DNA of 64,000 nucleotides. Origin: Actinoallomurus oryzae (GTDB lineage Bacteria > Actinomycetota > Actinomycetes > Streptosporangiales > Streptosporangiaceae). Each line of letters starts with the position of its first letter. Positions within the stretch are counted from its first letter, which is position 1. The notes beneath the pieces are model-generated. The model did no database searches and was not told the origin of the DNA. It saw only the letters and a program-made list of their open reading frames with translations. Both the position numbers and the translations under genes were made by a program. Shown piece after piece: positions 62,738 to 64,000 of the stretch. The stretch covers positions 124,001 through 188,000 of the forward strand of contig NZ_BAABHF010000010.1 in NCBI RefSeq assembly GCF_039541955.1, read 5' to 3'.

Positions 62738-63595
62738 TCATCGCCTGGTTTTTCGTGCAATAACTGCGTCATAAAGGTCCCTTTTTGGTACACGATGTTC
62801 TCGTGCAACCTCGCCAATCGCGTCTTTTCTGGCCGCGCCATCGGTGACGCGCCGCTCGACCTCGTCCGCCAGTGCGGCCAGGTCCGCCGGACCGGAACGC
62901 TCGGGCGCGCCTCCGACGACGATCGTGATCTCACCGCGCACACCGCCGGAGGACCACGCGGCCAGCTCGCCCAGCGGCCCGCGGCGCACCTCTTCGTACG
63001 TCTTGGTCAGCTCGCGGCACACGGCGGCGGGCCGGTCGGCGCCCAGCGCGCCCGCCATCGCCTCCAGCGCCGCGGTCAGCCGGTGCGGCGCCTCGAAGAA
63101 GACCATCGTGCGCGGCTCGTCGGCCAGCGCGGCCAGCCGCGACGCGCGCTCCCCCGCCTTGCGCGGCAGGAAGCCCTCGAAGCAGAAGCGATCGCTGGGC
63201 AGCCCCGAGATGACCAGCGCGGTCGTCACCGCGGACGGCCCGGGCAGGACGGTGACCGGCACCTCGGCCTCGATCGCGGCGGTGACGAGCCGGTAGCCCG
63301 GGTCGGAGACCCCCGGCAGGCCGGCATCGGTGATGACCAGCACGTCGCGGCCCTCGCGCAGCTCCTCGACCAGTTCGGCGGCGCGGGCGCGTTCGTTCGC
63401 GTCGTAGTACGACACGATCCGCGCGGCGGTGGTGACACCCAGGTCGGCGGTGAGGCGCCGCAGACGGCGCGTGTCCTCCGCGGCGATGATGTCGGCCGCG
63501 CCCAGCGCGCCGCGGAGGCGTTCGGATGCGTCCTCCGCGCGGCCGATCGGCGCGGCGGCCAGCGTCAGCGTCCCAGATGTTCCCACAGCACCCAT
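62738..63595 (-). CDS. rsmI: 16S rRNA (cytidine(1402)-2'-O)-methyltransferase
   Basis: 285 aa from the ATG at 63595. Motifs: GTLTLAAAPIGRAEDASERL (start), AADIIAAEDTRRLRRL, VLVITDAGLPGVSDPGYRLV (SAM site) and VTVLPGPSAVTTALVISGLP, then SDRFCFEGFLPRKAGERASR. It methylates C1402 of 16S rRNA. It is divergent from the mannosyltransferase gene, a conserved actinobacterial pair. Confidence 0.95.
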   Translation of the reverse strand: MGAVGTSGTLTLAAAPIGRAEDASERLRGALGAADIIAAEDTRRLRRLTADLGVTTAARIVSYYDANERARAAELVEELREGRDVLVITDAGLPGVSDPGYRLVTAAIEAEVPVTVLPGPSAVTTALVISGLPSDRFCFEGFLPRKAGERASRLAALADEPRTMVFFEAPHRLTAALEAMAGALGADRPAAVCRELTKTYEEVRRGPLGELAAWSSGGVRGEITIVVGGAPERSGPADLAALADEVERRVTDGAARKDAIGEVAREHRVPKRDLYDAVIARKTRR

Positions 63596-63699
63596 CTTCG
63601 ACCCCGGTGTCACCGTCTCGCACCTCGGAGACCGCCGGGCCGTGACGATCTCGTGAGGGCAGGCAGTTCGAAGTGCACAATCGGCCCGGTATCCCCCCG

Positions 63700-63705
63700 T
63701 ACGAT
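63700..63705 (+). promoter_or_regulatory. -10 box of the leaderless mannosyltransferase gene
   Basis: TACGAT is followed by 6 bases and GTG at 63712, with no Shine-Dalgarno sequence. Transcription would begin at or next to the start codon. Confidence 0.55.
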
Positions 63706-63711
63706 GTCGGG

Positions 63712-64000
63712 GTGGTGGCGATGACAGGACTCGAACCCGCTTCTCGGTCCCAGCGCGACGGGCGCCCGCCATCGCTGCGCCAGTGGATGGCGTCGGCGAT
63801 TCCGGGCAGCAGGCTGATGGGGTGGCTCGGCCCGCTGCTCGTGACGCTGTTCGCCGGCGTGCTGCGGTTCTACGACCTCAGCAAGCCGCGCGCGGTGATC
63901 TTCGATGAGACCTACTACGCCAAAGACGCGTACGCGCTGCTGAAGTTCGGGTACGAGCACAACACGGTCAAGAACGCCGACAGCCTGCTGCTCCAGTACC
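63712..64000 (+). CDS. Protein O-mannosyltransferase (PMT family), N-terminal part
   Basis: 96 codons before the right edge. GTG at 63712 is preferred because of the leaderless promoter; an ATG at 63721 is also possible. The first membrane helix (WLGPLLVTLFAGVLRFYDL) is followed by the catalytic loop IFDETYYAKDAYALLKFGYE, with the Asp-Glu pair of PMT enzymes. It transfers mannose from polyprenyl-phosphate-mannose to secreted proteins. It is next to rsmI as in other actinobacteria. Confidence 0.9.
   Translation, partial: MVAMTGLEPASRSQRDGRPPSLRQWMASAIPGSRLMGWLGPLLVTLFAGVLRFYDLSKPRAVIFDETYYAKDAYALLKFGYEHNTVKNADSLLLQY

Noticed and set aside
63715..63750. tRNA-like 3' end on the minus strand (GGTTCGAGTCCTGTCATCGCC) at the start of the mannosyltransferase gene
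   Set aside because: No matching acceptor 5' strand, D arm or anticodon arm is found within tRNA distance, and the stretch is the coding start of the PMT gene.

Overview
The window is chromosomal DNA of a high-GC actinobacterium. Evidence: strong G/C preference at third codon positions, many GTG/TTG starts, GTGA/ATGA gene overlaps, an actinobacterial housekeeping block (rsmI/pmt, metG-tatD, rsmA-ispE, an ABC-F gene, glmU-prs-rplY-pth, tRNA-Gln), a mycosin protease and a CU044_5270-type protein. The mix suggests Streptosporangiales (for example Thermomonosporaceae), but family placement is inference only.

Region 1 (1-14.9 kb) is an exopolysaccharide locus. It holds a beta-propeller secreted protein, a GH26-like lipoprotein, a Wzy-like polymerase, an APH-fold kinase, a PAPS sulfotransferase, a Wzz-like protein, a GT2, a split Alg13/Alg14-type glycosyltransferase, a second Wzz protein with a decayed tyrosine-kinase domain, a Wzx flippase, a second GH26-like protein, a second sulfotransferase and a small membrane protein. 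Several co-directional gaps are filled by very short ORFs that overlap the genes on both sides.

Region 2 (15-20.1 kb) holds an epoxide hydrolase with an in-frame 69-bp insertion, a regulator divergent from an MFS exporter, a PPOX-type flavoenzyme, and decayed GntR and lipase remnants.

Region 3 (20.1-28.9 kb, minus strand) runs glmU-prs-rplY-pth, then the priming glycosylphosphotransferase, cysQ, cysD and cysN. Sulfate activation genes next to the priming enzyme, plus two sulfotransferases in region 1, suggest a sulfated exopolysaccharide. A 92-bp exact tandem repeat sits at the cysD/cysN junction.

Region 4 (29-32.7 kb) has a Nudix-like membrane protein divergent from a radical SAM/GHMP-kinase pair, beside tRNA-Gln. 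Region 5 (32.7-36.9 kb) has a desaturase with a palindromic operator, a TetR regulator, and a MarR regulator divergent from a methyltransferase/VOC pair with a 16-bp inverted-repeat operator.

Region 6 (36.9-42.7 kb) is repeat-rich. Spacers next to the MarR, DUF488, amidase and ABC-F genes contain diverged direct copies of the ends of those genes, plus a 20-bp minisatellite. Region 7 (44.5-49.8 kb) is a mycosin/WXG100-like operon without a visible EccC, placed between the ABC-F gene and ispE. Region 8 (49.9-64 kb) has ispE, rsmA, tatD, metG, two sigma-factor/membrane-protein pairs, a CDP-alcohol phosphotransferase preceded by a 36-aa peptide ORF, a GT2, a GT-C-like membrane protein, a zinc-ribbon protein, rsmI and the start of a leaderless protein O-mannosyltransferase gene.
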